Shown: positions 41,836 through 52,679 of the stretch, one piece after another
Position numbering within the stretch: the stretch's first letter is position 1
How the letters are laid out: each line of letters opens with the position of its first letter
NCBI GenBank assembly: GCA_036675425.1
Contig: JAKFFB010000055.1
Coordinates: 1 to 61,789 of the forward strand
Direction: 5' to 3'
DNA length: 61,789 nt
Source: SCTD01 sp036675425
GTDB lineage: Bacteria; Actinomycetota; Actinomycetes; Mycobacteriales; SCTD01
Notes under the pieces: generated by a model
Seen by the model: only the letters and a program-made list of their open reading frames with translations
What the model was told of the DNA's origin: nothing
Databases searched by the model: none
Position numbers and translations under genes: made by a program

Positions 41836-42433
41836 GGGACCCGGTCGCCGAGACGTCCTCGAAGCCCTCGCCCAGCGCGCGCTGGTAGACGTTCCACGGC
41901 GGCCGGCCGCCGTCCTCCTCGCGCTCGAAGACGTCGTGGACGAGCAGCAGCCCTCCGGGCACGACGTGCGGCGAGTAGGCCGCGTAGTCGTGCTGCGCGA
42001 CCTCCTCGGTGTGGTTGCCGTCGAGGAAGAGCATCGTCAGCGGGGTCGACCACCAGCGGGCGACCTGCTGGGTCGTGCCGACGACGACGCTGACCACGTC
42101 GTCCAGGCCGGCGTCCCACAGGGTGTGCCGCAGGTGCGGCAGCGTCTCGAGCCGACCGGTGTGCGGGTCGACCAGTGAGGCGTCGTGCCACTCCCAGCCG
42201 GGCTGGTTCTCCTCCGACCCGCGGTGGTGGTCGAGGGTCACCAGGTGGGCACCGCGCTCCCGCGCGGCGCTGCCGAGGTGCACCGTCGACTTGCCGCAGT
42301 AGGTGCCCACCTCGAGCCACGTCCCGGCCGCCGCCCCCAGCGCGGCAGCGAGCAGCGCCTCGCCCTCGTCGACGGGCAGGAAGCCCTTGGTCGCCGCGGC
42401 GACGGCGGCGAGCGCGGGGGACAGGCTGGGCAC
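41813..42433 (-). CDS. Class I methyltransferase (Methyltransf_24-like)
   Basis: 206 residues. TWLEVGTYCGKSTVHLGSAA is the SAM motif I, LVTLDHHRGSEENQPGW strand 2, and MLFLDGNHTEEVAQHDYAAY with GGLLLVHDVFE the later motifs; this pattern belongs to the Methyltransf_24/CmcI-like group. GTG 42433 has GAGGAG 8 bases upstream. Homologues are often found beside the glycosyltransferase/toroid genes in actinobacteria, so it may work in the same pathway although it is on the opposite strand. Confidence 0.83.
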   Translation of the reverse strand: MPSLSPALAAVAAATKGFLPVDEGEALLAAALGAAAGTWLEVGTYCGKSTVHLGSAARERGAHLVTLDHHRGSEENQPGWEWHDASLVDPHTGRLETLPHLRHTLWDAGLDDVVSVVVGTTQQVARWWSTPLTMLFLDGNHTEEVAQHDYAAYSPHVVPGGLLLVHDVFEREEDGGRPPWNVYQRALGEGFEDVSATGSLRVLRRR

Positions 42434-42472
42434 GCGGGAGCTCCTCGAGGAAGGCGGGATCGGGTCAGCAGG

Positions 42473-42478
42473 TAGCGT
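42473..42478 (+). promoter_or_regulatory. -10 box of the terC promoter
   Basis: TAGCGT; the predicted transcript start near 42485 falls exactly at the 5' edge of the riboswitch aptamer. Confidence 0.55.
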
Positions 42479-42485
42479 GGCTCCC

Positions 42486-42604
42486 GACGGAGGGGAGTAT
42501 CCCCGCGCGTCCGCGTCGTCAGCACGGCGCCCCTCGGGGTGCCCGGCGCGGTCGGTCCGGCTGTGTCCCGCACCGAGGGGACGGGCGGGAGAGACCTCCG
42601 GTGG
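42486..42604 (+). ncRNA. yybP-ykoY manganese riboswitch upstream of terC
   Basis: All hallmark segments of the yybP-ykoY (Mn2+) aptamer occur in order. GGGGAGTA is at 42492-42499, GTCGTCA at 42515-42521 and AGACC at 42592-42596; P1 pairs CGGAGG (42488-42493) with CCTCCG (42595-42600). The well-studied Lactococcus aptamer has the same three strings and the same P1 placement. The downstream gene, terC, is a classic target of this class. Expected behaviour: Mn2+ stabilises P1 and turns expression on. Confidence 0.9.
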
Positions 42605-42626
42605 CCTGCCCGTGCCCCACCGGAGG
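42595..42626 (+). promoter_or_regulatory. Shine-Dalgarno-sequestering switch hairpin of the riboswitch
   Basis: CCTCCGGTGG (42595-42604) pairs perfectly with CCACCGGAGG (42617-42626) across a 12-base loop. The second strand is the terC ribosome-binding site, and the first is the 3' strand of aptamer P1. The two pairings exclude each other, so the platform is translational. Confidence 0.8.
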
Positions 42627-42633
42627 AGAACCC

Positions 42634-43659
42634 TTGCTCGAGGTCCACGCCTACATCTGGTTCCTCACGATCGGCGCGTTCGTGCTGATCCTGGGCGTCG
42701 ACCTGCTCATCGCGGCCCGCAAGGGCCCGCACGTCATCGCGATCGGCGAGGCGACCCGCTGGATCGTCTTCTACGTCGCCCTCGCGATCGCGTTCGGCAT
42801 CGGCCTCGCGGTCGTCGCAGGCGGGCAGTCGTCGGGCGAGTTCTTCGCCGGCTACCTGACGGAGTACTCCCTCAGCGTCGACAACCTCTTCGTCTTCGTG
42901 ATCATCATGGCGAGCTTCTCGGTGCCGCAGGAGCACCAGCACAAGGTGCTGCTGTTCGGCATCGTGCTGGCGCTGATCCTGCGCGGCGCCTTCATCGCCG
43001 TCGGCGCCGCCGTGATCGAGGCCTTCTCCGGCGTCTTCTTCCTCTTCGGCGCGTTCCTCATCTACACCGCGATCCAGCTGGCGCGGCACCGCGACGAGGA
43101 GCCCGAGGTCGGCAGCAACCCGCTGCTCAAGCTGATGGAGAAGGTGCTGCCGACCACGCGTGAGTACCACGGCGCGAAGGTCACGACCAAGATCGACGGC
43201 AAGCGCGTGGCGACGCCGCTGCTGCTGGTCATGATCGCCATCGGCAGCACCGACATCCTGTTCGCACTCGACTCCATCCCGGCGATCTTCGGCCTCACGA
43301 AGGAGCCGTACATCGTCTTCACGGCCAACGCCTTCGCGCTGCTCGGGCTGCGCCAGCTCTACTTCCTGCTCGACGGGCTGCTGGACCGGCTGGTCTACCT
43401 GTCCATCGGGCTGTCGGTGATCCTCGGCTTCATCGGCGTCAAGCTGCTGCTCGAGGCGGCCCACCTCAACATCAGCAAGAGCTTCCCCGAGGTGTCCATC
43501 CCGGTCTCGCTCGGCTTCATCGTCACGGTCCTGGTGATCACGACGGTGGCCTCGCTGCGCAAGACCAAGAAGGACCCGTCCGCGGTGCGGCACCTGACGC
43601 CCAGCGCCGGCGAGGACCTGCGCGAGGTCCCGGAGGACGTCCACCTCGACGGCCGGTGA
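42634..43659 (+). CDS. TerC-family integral membrane protein (probable Mn2+ exporter)
   Basis: 341 residues with about nine membrane segments. Family signatures LTEYSLSVDNLFVFVIIM and IAIGSTDILFALDSIPAIFG carry the membrane Asp/Asn residues proposed to bind metal. TerC/Alx proteins have been linked to manganese export and to supplying metal to secreted enzymes; with a Mn2+ riboswitch upstream, manganese export is the best reading here. TTG 42634 is set by GGAGG 7 bases before it. The gene is monocistronic by position. Confidence 0.9.
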   Translation: MLEVHAYIWFLTIGAFVLILGVDLLIAARKGPHVIAIGEATRWIVFYVALAIAFGIGLAVVAGGQSSGEFFAGYLTEYSLSVDNLFVFVIIMASFSVPQEHQHKVLLFGIVLALILRGAFIAVGAAVIEAFSGVFFLFGAFLIYTAIQLARHRDEEPEVGSNPLLKLMEKVLPTTREYHGAKVTTKIDGKRVATPLLLVMIAIGSTDILFALDSIPAIFGLTKEPYIVFTANAFALLGLRQLYFLLDGLLDRLVYLSIGLSVILGFIGVKLLLEAAHLNISKSFPEVSIPVSLGFIVTVLVITTVASLRKTKKDPSAVRHLTPSAGEDLREVPEDVHLDGR

Positions 43660-43716
43660 GCGAGATCACGGCCGCCGCAAGGCGTCCCGCCGTCCTGCGT
43701 CGGGGACGATGGAGTC

Positions 43717-43812
43717 GTGACCACGCCGACCTCTGACAACGACCGACGGGACGCCGACCGCGAGCGCACCTGGAACTCCCTGGCGAACCCCCGGCGCACC
43801 CGCCGCTCCTAG
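43717..43812 (+). CDS. Possible 31-residue leaderless small protein
   Basis: GTG 43717 opens a 31-codon frame ending TAG 43812. The product is very basic and polar (DNDRRDADRERTWNSLANP, then RRTRRS). A -10-like GACGAT (43705-43710) sits 6 bases upstream, the same geometry as other leaderless genes in this window. No family is known to me. It fills most of the 217-base gap between terC and the beta-helix gene. Confidence 0.4.
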   Translation: MTTPTSDNDRRDADRERTWNSLANPRRTRRS

Positions 43813-43876
43813 CCGAGGCAGGGATCTGCCCGGCCGTGTGGAAGCCTCTGTCGAGAATCGGCGGAGGAGACACGGG

Positions 43877-45703
43877 ATGCGCAGATCTGCACGACGGGTC
43901 GCAGGGGTGCTGGCTGTCGCCGCGCTGCTGCTCACCACCGGGGCCACCGGCGCGTTCGCGCACGAGGAGCGGGAGTCGGTCTTCCCGCCCGGGACCGGCA
44001 CCACGCCGAGCTACCGCCCCTTCGCCGAGGCGACGCCGCGGCTCGTCGTCTGCAAGCCCGAGAGCAAGGGGCTGATCGCCAAGATCGCCGATCCGAGGCT
44101 CCGGGCGCTCAACACCCGGCTGCTCGCGGAGTGCGACTTCGCGCACATGCAGGCCGCCGTCGACGCCGTGACGACCCGCGGCACCAACATCTACGTGCTG
44201 CCGGGGACCTACCGCGAGGAGCCGTCCATCGACGCGCCGTGCGCGAAGGACTACGACGGCGGCGTCGTCGACTACCCGCTCATCGTGAGCTGCGGCGAGG
44301 TCATCAACCTCGTCACCATCGCCGGCGACAGCACTCCCGACACCGACGCGGTCGACTGCAACCAGCTCTGCGACCTGCAGATCGAGGGCACCGGCGCCCG
44401 CATGGAGGACGTCGTCCTGAAGGGCGGCTTCGACGCCGAGGGCGAGTGGGTCAAGCACAACGGGCTGAAGGCCGACCGCGCCAACGGCATCGTGGTGCGC
44501 AACATGACCTTCGAGCTGTTCCGCGAGAACGCGCTCTACGTCCACGAGACCGACGGCTACCGCCTCGACCGCGTGAACGCCCGGCACAACGACCTCTACG
44601 GCATCCTGACCTTCACCTCGGACCACGGCGTCATCAGCAACTGCGACACCTCCTACAACGGCGACTCGGGCGTCTACCCGGGGTCTGCCGCGGACGTCAA
44701 CGCCGACAACCCCGAGACCGGGCCGCTCAGCCGCTGGGCGGTCGAGATCTTCGGCTGCAAGAGCCACCACAACGCGCTGGGGCTGTCCGGCACGGCCGGG
44801 AACTCGGTCTACTTCCACGACAACGAGTTCTTCGCCAACGCCGCCGGCTACGTCACCGACTCCTTCGTCGGAGGTCACCCCGGCATGCCGCAGGACCACG
44901 CCTGGATCGTCAACAACAGGATCTACGGCAACAACAGCAACTACTTCAAGGAGTTCGTGCACTCCGGCAAGTGCGGTGGCAAGCCGGCCGAGCGCGGCTA
45001 CGGCACGGGCACGGTCTGCCCGGTCTTCCCGGTCCCGGTCGGCACCGGCATCCTCGTCGCCGGCGGGAACTCCAACTTCGTCGAGAAGAACCTCATCTAC
45101 GACAACTGGCGCGCGGGCGCGATGCTCTTCTTCGTCCCCGGCGCCATCCGCGGGGAGTACACGCCTGACGCCCAGATCGACACGTCGAACAACAACCGCT
45201 ACGTCGCCAACCGCCTCGGCTTCCACCCGAGCGGTGTGACGCAGCCGAACGGCGTGGACTTCTCCTGGGACGAGCAGGGCGTCGGGAACTGCTGGCAGGA
45301 CAACGTGTCCTCGACCGGCGAGGTCACCGACGACACCGAGGTGCTCGCGCTGCCGGACTGCGAGTCCGGCGGCTCGCTCTCCCCGGTCGGCAACCTCGCG
45401 GCGACCGCCGCGAACGCGCCGTGCGCGACCTACAACCGCGAGGACGAGCCCGACCCGGTCGGCTGCACCTGGTTCGACGACCCGGCTCAGCCCGCCGGTC
45501 GCCAGGAGGCGCCCGGGGAGACGAGCGCCCCGCCGACAGGTGGCGGCGGCGGTGGCGGCGCTGCGCCGCCGCAGGCTGCACCCGCCCCGGCCGGCAATGA
45601 CCTGCCGGCGACCGGCGGATCGCTGCTGCCCGGCCTGGCCGGGCTCGCGATGGCGGCAGCGGCGTACGCCGTCTGGCGGCGCCGGCTCGGGACCGCGGCG
45701 TGA
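43877..45703 (+). CDS. LPxTG-type surface protein with right-handed beta-helix
   Basis: 608 residues. Signal peptide (VAGVLAVAALLLTTGATGAF, cleavage near AFA-HE). From about residue 85 to 400 lie short repeated turns typical of parallel beta-helix proteins (NIYVLPGTYREE, HNGLKADRANGIVVRNMTF, HNDLYGILTFTSDHGVISNC, NNRIYGNNSNYF). Many Cys suggest disulfides. The C-terminus has a Gly/Ala/Pro spacer, LPATGG (residues 576-581), a membrane helix and WRRRLG, the sortase-signal layout. ATG 43877 has GGAGGAG upstream. Ligand or enzymatic activity is unknown; such folds often bind or cleave polysaccharide. No sortase gene is in the window. Confidence 0.82.
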   Translation: MRRSARRVAGVLAVAALLLTTGATGAFAHEERESVFPPGTGTTPSYRPFAEATPRLVVCKPESKGLIAKIADPRLRALNTRLLAECDFAHMQAAVDAVTTRGTNIYVLPGTYREEPSIDAPCAKDYDGGVVDYPLIVSCGEVINLVTIAGDSTPDTDAVDCNQLCDLQIEGTGARMEDVVLKGGFDAEGEWVKHNGLKADRANGIVVRNMTFELFRENALYVHETDGYRLDRVNARHNDLYGILTFTSDHGVISNCDTSYNGDSGVYPGSAADVNADNPETGPLSRWAVEIFGCKSHHNALGLSGTAGNSVYFHDNEFFANAAGYVTDSFVGGHPGMPQDHAWIVNNRIYGNNSNYFKEFVHSGKCGGKPAERGYGTGTVCPVFPVPVGTGILVAGGNSNFVEKNLIYDNWRAGAMLFFVPGAIRGEYTPDAQIDTSNNNRYVANRLGFHPSGVTQPNGVDFSWDEQGVGNCWQDNVSSTGEVTDDTEVLALPDCESGGSLSPVGNLAATAANAPCATYNREDEPDPVGCTWFDDPAQPAGRQEAPGETSAPPTGGGGGGGAAPPQAAPAPAGNDLPATGGSLLPGLAGLAMAAAAYAVWRRRLGTAA

Positions 45704-46329
45704 CCGCGGTGCTGGACGCGCCCGCCGAGGCGGCTCCGGCACCACGTCCGGCGTCGCGCCGGGGAACCCGTGCCGTGGTCGCTCTGCTCGCGCTGGGCGC
45801 CGTGGCGCTGCTCGCGCTGGCCGGCTTCCGCGCCGCGCAGGAGTCGGTGTCGTTCGACCCCGTGACGCCGGTCTTCGGGGGCAGCGCGCCGGCGGTGACG
45901 CTGCCGACGTACGGGGTGAAGGGCATGTACGTCATCGGCTACGAGCACGGCGAGACCGCCCGGATCTCGCTGCCGATCGCGAACGACGGCCCGCTGCCGG
46001 TGACTGTCCGGAGCCTCGACCTCGGCGGCGGGGTGGCGCCGCTGCTGCTCGTCCGCGAGGTGAGCGGCCTCCCGCTGTCGCTCGGACCGGGGGAGGAGGG
46101 CGTCGTCGAGGTCACCGCGGAGCTCGCCAACTGCCGCTTCTTCCACGAGCGCGAGGTGCAGAGCTACGCGTCGTTCGAGATCGGCGTGTCGCTGCTCGGC
46201 CAGGAGCGGACCGAGGTCGTGGCGTACGACCGGCCGATCCTGGTGCACAGCCCGATGCTCGTGGGCTGCCCGGACCGCCAGCTGGACCGCGAGGCCAACG
46301 ACCGGAGCGACCTCGTACGCGCCGGCTGA
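45700..46329 (+). CDS. Single-pass membrane protein with extracytoplasmic beta-sandwich-like domain
   Basis: 209 residues, not recognised. Cytoplasmic Ala/Pro/Arg-rich N-terminus, one membrane helix (AVVALLALGAVALLALAGF), and then about 150 residues rich in strands (ISLPIANDGPLPVTVRSLDL, EVTAELANCRFFHEREV) resembling an Ig-like or DUF11-type fold with two Cys. GTG 45700 overlaps the beta-helix gene stop (GTGA), so the two proteins are made together and may act together at the cell surface. Confidence 0.65.
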   Translation: MTAVLDAPAEAAPAPRPASRRGTRAVVALLALGAVALLALAGFRAAQESVSFDPVTPVFGGSAPAVTLPTYGVKGMYVIGYEHGETARISLPIANDGPLPVTVRSLDLGGGVAPLLLVREVSGLPLSLGPGEEGVVEVTAELANCRFFHEREVQSYASFEIGVSLLGQERTEVVAYDRPILVHSPMLVGCPDRQLDREANDRSDLVRAG

Positions 46330-46418
46330 CCCACCTTGACCTGAACAGGCGTCGGCAGCACAGTGTCTGCCGTCATCGTTTCGTCACATCGCACCGGACC
46401 GCCGAGGAAGGGGGGCTC

Positions 46419-46592
46419 GTGCAGAGCCGACTCCTCAGCTCGATCGACCGCTCGCTCGCCCAGCGAGCCCGCGCGAACGCCGCGTCCGCGGTGCGGGCCG
46501 ACGCCCGGCACGCCGCGGAGCGCCGGGAGGCCGTGACCGCGCTGCTCGCGCAGCCGTCCTCCCTGCAGGTCGGGCGGCCCGGGGCCCGCTAG
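46419..46592 (+). CDS. Small uncharacterised basic protein (57 residues)
   Basis: GTG 46419 follows AGGAAGGGGGG. The product is helical and Ala/Arg-rich (SIDRSLAQRARANAASAVRA, AERREAVTALLAQ). No signal peptide or known domain. It lies 8 bases from the convergent metallo-hydrolase. The 89-base gap before it holds TTGACC (about 46337) and no clear -10. Coding status rests on the ribosome-binding site and a clean frame. Confidence 0.4.
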   Translation: MQSRLLSSIDRSLAQRARANAASAVRADARHAAERREAVTALLAQPSSLQVGRPGAR

Positions 46593-46600
46593 CTAGCCGG

Positions 46601-47254
46601 TCACCAGCCGCGCAGCCGCCACTCGGGCAGCCGCGGCCGCTCGATGCCGACCGTGGTGTCCAGGCCGTGGCCGGGGTAGACCCACGTGTCGTCCGGCAGC
46701 CGGTCGAAGACCTTGGCCTCGAGGTCGTCCATCAGGCTGGTGAAGCGGGCCGGGTCCTTCTCGGTGTTCCCGGGTCCGCCCGGGAACAGGCTGTCGCCGC
46801 TGAACAGGTGCGGATGGGCGTCGCCCTCGAAGAGCAGCGCGATGCTGCCGGGGGTGTGCCCGCGCAGCGCGATGACGCTCACGCTGCAGCGGCCGACCTC
46901 GACGGTGTCGCCGTCGCGCACCAGCCGGTCGGCCGCGACCGGCAGGTCGCCCGCGTCGTCCGGGTGGCAGATCACCGGCGCCCCGGTCGCCGCCACGACC
47001 TGCTCCAGCGCCTGCTGGTGGTCCCAGTGGCCGTGCGTCTCGACGATCCCGACCAGGCGGCCGTCGCCGACGAGCTCGATCAGCAGGGGGGCGTCACCGG
47101 CCGCGTCGACCAGCAGCGTGTCGCCGGTGTCGAGGCACCTCAGCAGGTAGCAGTTGTTGTCGAACGGCGGCGTCGCCACCTTCGTGATCTGCAGCCGTGC
47201 CTCCGTGCGGACGTCCGCCGGGCCGCCGACGACGACCTCACCGGTGTAGGGCAT
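46601..47254 (-). CDS. MBL-fold metallo-hydrolase
   Basis: 217 residues. Metal-binding ETHGHWDHQQ (HxHxDH), ALRGHTPGSIALL, FSGDSLFPGGPG and VYPGHGLDTTVG define a glyoxalase II-like hydrolase. Substrate unknown. ATG 47254 is chosen for GGAGG 6 bases upstream; a further upstream start would add residues not seen in the family. Relatives of this gene and of the DinB-like gene are common neighbours of uvrA in actinobacteria. Confidence 0.87.
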   Translation of the reverse strand: MPYTGEVVVGGPADVRTEARLQITKVATPPFDNNCYLLRCLDTGDTLLVDAAGDAPLLIELVGDGRLVGIVETHGHWDHQQALEQVVAATGAPVICHPDDAGDLPVAADRLVRDGDTVEVGRCSVSVIALRGHTPGSIALLFEGDAHPHLFSGDSLFPGGPGNTEKDPARFTSLMDDLEAKVFDRLPDDTWVYPGHGLDTTVGIERPRLPEWRLRGW

Positions 47255-47384
47255 GCGCGTCCTCCGTGCTCCTGGTTCGGGGTGGTGCCGCCACTCTCGC
47301 AGGTCAGCGGGTCGGACGAGCCGGGCATCCAACACGCAACGAGGGTCGGCCGCAAGGCAGGTGCGCGCGGGACGCGGGGCGCTC

Positions 47385-47390
47385 TACCCT
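47385..47390 (+). promoter_or_regulatory. -10 box of the subtilase gene
   Basis: TACCCT, about 35 bases before GTG 47426. The 171-base divergent gap shows no other clear element. Confidence 0.4.
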
Positions 47391-47425
47391 CCCGCGCCCC
47401 GACCCCCTCCCGAGAGGCCCCCTCT

Positions 47426-48850
47426 GTGACGACTCCTCGTACCGGCCTGCTGACAGCGCTCACCGTCGCGCTCGTCGCCAGCAGCGCCACCAGCCTCCTG
47501 ACCCCCGCCGCCACCGCGGCGGACTCCGGAGCAGGCAAGACCAACGCCGGCGCCACCGTGGCCGACGCCCGCTACTCCCGGCTCATCGTCCACTTCTCCG
47601 ACACTGCGGCGGCGTCCTCCGACGACGCGGCGGCTCGTGCCGAGGTCGCCGACGTGGCCCGCGCCAGCGGGCACGACCTGACCGTCGTACGACGGCTCTC
47701 GACGGCCGGCGCCCTCGTCGAGGTCGCGGCCCCGCTCGACAAGGCGGCGACCGACCGGCTGATCGCCCGCTTCACGGAGCGCGCGTCCGTCGCCTTCGCC
47801 GAGGTCGACGCCCGGATGGTCGCCACCCTGACGCCCAGCGACACGCACTACTCGAAGCAGTGGCACTACTACGAGCCCACGGCCGGGATGAACCTGCCGA
47901 CGGCCTGGGACACCGCCACCGGCGCGGGCGTCGTGGTCGCCGTGCTGGACACCGGCATCACCGCCCACCCCGACCTCGACGCCAACGTCATCGCCGGCTA
48001 CGACTTCGTCAGCGACGCCGCGGCGGCGCGGGACGGCAACGGCCGCGACCCGAACGCCGCGGACGAGGGCGACTGGTACGCCCGCAACGAGTGCGGCAAG
48101 GGCGTCCCCGGGGCCAACAGCTCGTGGCACGGGACGCACGTGAGCGGCACGGTCGCCGCCGTCAGCGACAACGGCACGGGCGTCGCAGGGGTGGCCTTCG
48201 GCGCCAAGGTGCAGCCCGTCCGCGTGCTCGCCAAGTGCGGCGGAACCCTCGCCGACATCGCCGACGCCATCACGTGGGCGTCCGGCGGCACCGTCGCCGG
48301 CGTGCCGGCCAACCCGACCCCCGCCGCGGTGATCAACATGAGCCTCGGCGGTGGAGGGACCTGCGGCGCGACCTACCAGAACGCGATCAACGGCGCCGTG
48401 GCCCGCGGCACGACGGTCGTCGTCGCGGCCGGCAACAGCAACGCCAACGCCGGCAGCTACCAGCCGTCGTCCTGCTCGAGCACGGTCGTCGTGGCGGCGT
48501 CCGACCGCGAGGGCAACCGCGCGTCGTACTCCAACTACGGCTCGGTCATCGACGTCACCGCTCCCGGTGGTGAGACCGCGACCGCCGCGAACGGCGTCGC
48601 CTCGACGCTGAACAGCGGCACGACGACCCCGACGACGCCGGCGTACGTCTACTACCAGGGCACGAGCATGGCGGCACCGCACGTCGCCGGCCTCGCGGCC
48701 CTGGTGCTCGGCGAGAAGGCGCACACCCCGGCGCAGCTCGAGGCCGTGCTGCGCGCCGGCACCCGACCGCTGGTCGGCAGCTGCACCGGCGGCTGCGGCA
48801 CCGGCCTGGTGGACGCCACCAAGACGATCGGCGGGCTCGCGGTCGCCTGA
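47426..48850 (+). CDS. Secreted subtilisin-family (S8) serine protease
   Basis: 474-residue preproprotein. Signal peptide (LLTALTVALVASSATSLL, cleavage near ATA-AD). The inhibitor I9-like propeptide spans about residues 48-135 (YSRLIVHFSD, FAEVDARMVATL). The catalytic domain has the full triad, Asp175 (VLDTGI), His235 (HGTHVSGT) and Ser414 (GTSMAAPHVAG), plus oxyanion Asn337 (VAAGNSN). Several Cys probably form disulfides. No C-terminal domain or anchor, so it is released. GTG 47426 has GAGAGG upstream. A strong hairpin follows the stop. Confidence 0.93.
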   Translation: MTTPRTGLLTALTVALVASSATSLLTPAATAADSGAGKTNAGATVADARYSRLIVHFSDTAAASSDDAAARAEVADVARASGHDLTVVRRLSTAGALVEVAAPLDKAATDRLIARFTERASVAFAEVDARMVATLTPSDTHYSKQWHYYEPTAGMNLPTAWDTATGAGVVVAVLDTGITAHPDLDANVIAGYDFVSDAAAARDGNGRDPNAADEGDWYARNECGKGVPGANSSWHGTHVSGTVAAVSDNGTGVAGVAFGAKVQPVRVLAKCGGTLADIADAITWASGGTVAGVPANPTPAAVINMSLGGGGTCGATYQNAINGAVARGTTVVVAAGNSNANAGSYQPSSCSSTVVVAASDREGNRASYSNYGSVIDVTAPGGETATAANGVASTLNSGTTTPTTPAYVYYQGTSMAAPHVAGLAALVLGEKAHTPAQLEAVLRAGTRPLVGSCTGGCGTGLVDATKTIGGLAVA

Positions 48851-48862
48851 TCTGCTGCTCTC

Positions 48863-48900
48863 GTCCCGCCGCCCTGGGCTCAGGTCCAGGGCGGCGGGAC
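48863..48900. terminator. Perfect 15-base hairpin between convergent genes
   Basis: GTCCCGCCGCCCTGG (48863-48877) and CCAGGGCGGCGGGAC (48886-48900) pair perfectly, with an 8-base loop. It follows the subtilase stop by 12 bases and includes the stop codon and last codons of the opposite-strand DinB-like gene. Likely a terminator for the subtilase and perhaps for both directions. Confidence 0.7.
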
Positions 48901-49533
48901 GGGGAGGCGGCCGGACAGGACCTGCAGCCCCGTCCCGTCCGACCGGCCGCTGAGCCAGGCGGCGACGTCCGCGTCGGCGCCCCGCACCCGCTCCGCCACC
49001 TGGGCGCGCAGGCCGGTCCGGTCGAGCAGCTCTTCCAGCAGCCGCTGCGCGAAGCCCGGGTCCCAGTCGGCCGGCTCGTAGCCGAGCCCGAGGTCCACCC
49101 GGTGCATCTCGACCTCGCGCCAGCGCGCCCACGCCAGACCCAGCGCAGGCTCGGGGCCGCGGTCCAGCCGGAGCACGTCGCGGGACCAGTGCTCGGGTCC
49201 CATCCGCTGCCAGCGCTCGTCCAGGGCCGCGCAGGCCCGCCGGTGCTCGGCCACGGCGTCGGCCGGGTCGGCAGCGAGCGCGTCGATGGCGGCCTCCCGA
49301 GCCTCGCGACCGCCCTCGTACTGGCTCCGCACCTCGCCGGCCAGGCAGCCGTCCAGCATCCGGACGTGGCTGGCGGCGTTGCCGGCCAGGTGGGCCACGA
49401 CGGAGGAGCGGCTCCAGCCCGGCAGCCGGGACGGAGCGCCCAGCTCGGCGGGGTCGACGGCGTCCAGGTGGGCGAGCAGGGCGGACGTGGCAGCCCGCGC
49501 TCCGGCGAGGTCGTCGTACGGGACGCCGGTCAC
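48880..49533 (-). CDS. Maleylpyruvate isomerase-type (DinB-like) protein
   Basis: 217 residues of the mycothiol-dependent maleylpyruvate isomerase N-terminal/DinB_2 helical-bundle fold. The conserved SRLPGWSRSSVVAHLAGNA supplies a metal-ligand His, and further His occur at WREVEMHRVDLGLGY. In actinobacteria these proteins often act as mycothiol-dependent enzymes, but the substrate of most members is unknown. GTG 49533 has GAGGAG upstream. It diverges from uvrA. Confidence 0.82.
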   Translation of the reverse strand: MTGVPYDDLAGARAATSALLAHLDAVDPAELGAPSRLPGWSRSSVVAHLAGNAASHVRMLDGCLAGEVRSQYEGGREAREAAIDALAADPADAVAEHRRACAALDERWQRMGPEHWSRDVLRLDRGPEPALGLAWARWREVEMHRVDLGLGYEPADWDPGFAQRLLEELLDRTGLRAQVAERVRGADADVAAWLSGRSDGTGLQVLSGRLPVPPPWT

Positions 49534-49612
49534 ACCGCTCCTCGGGAAGCGTTCTGTCGGAGGCCGACGTTAGCCTGGGGAACCCCCTCCACCGCCTCCT
49601 GTCAGGACCCGC

Positions 49613-52675
<3,063 letters not shown>

Positions 52676-52679
52676 TCCG

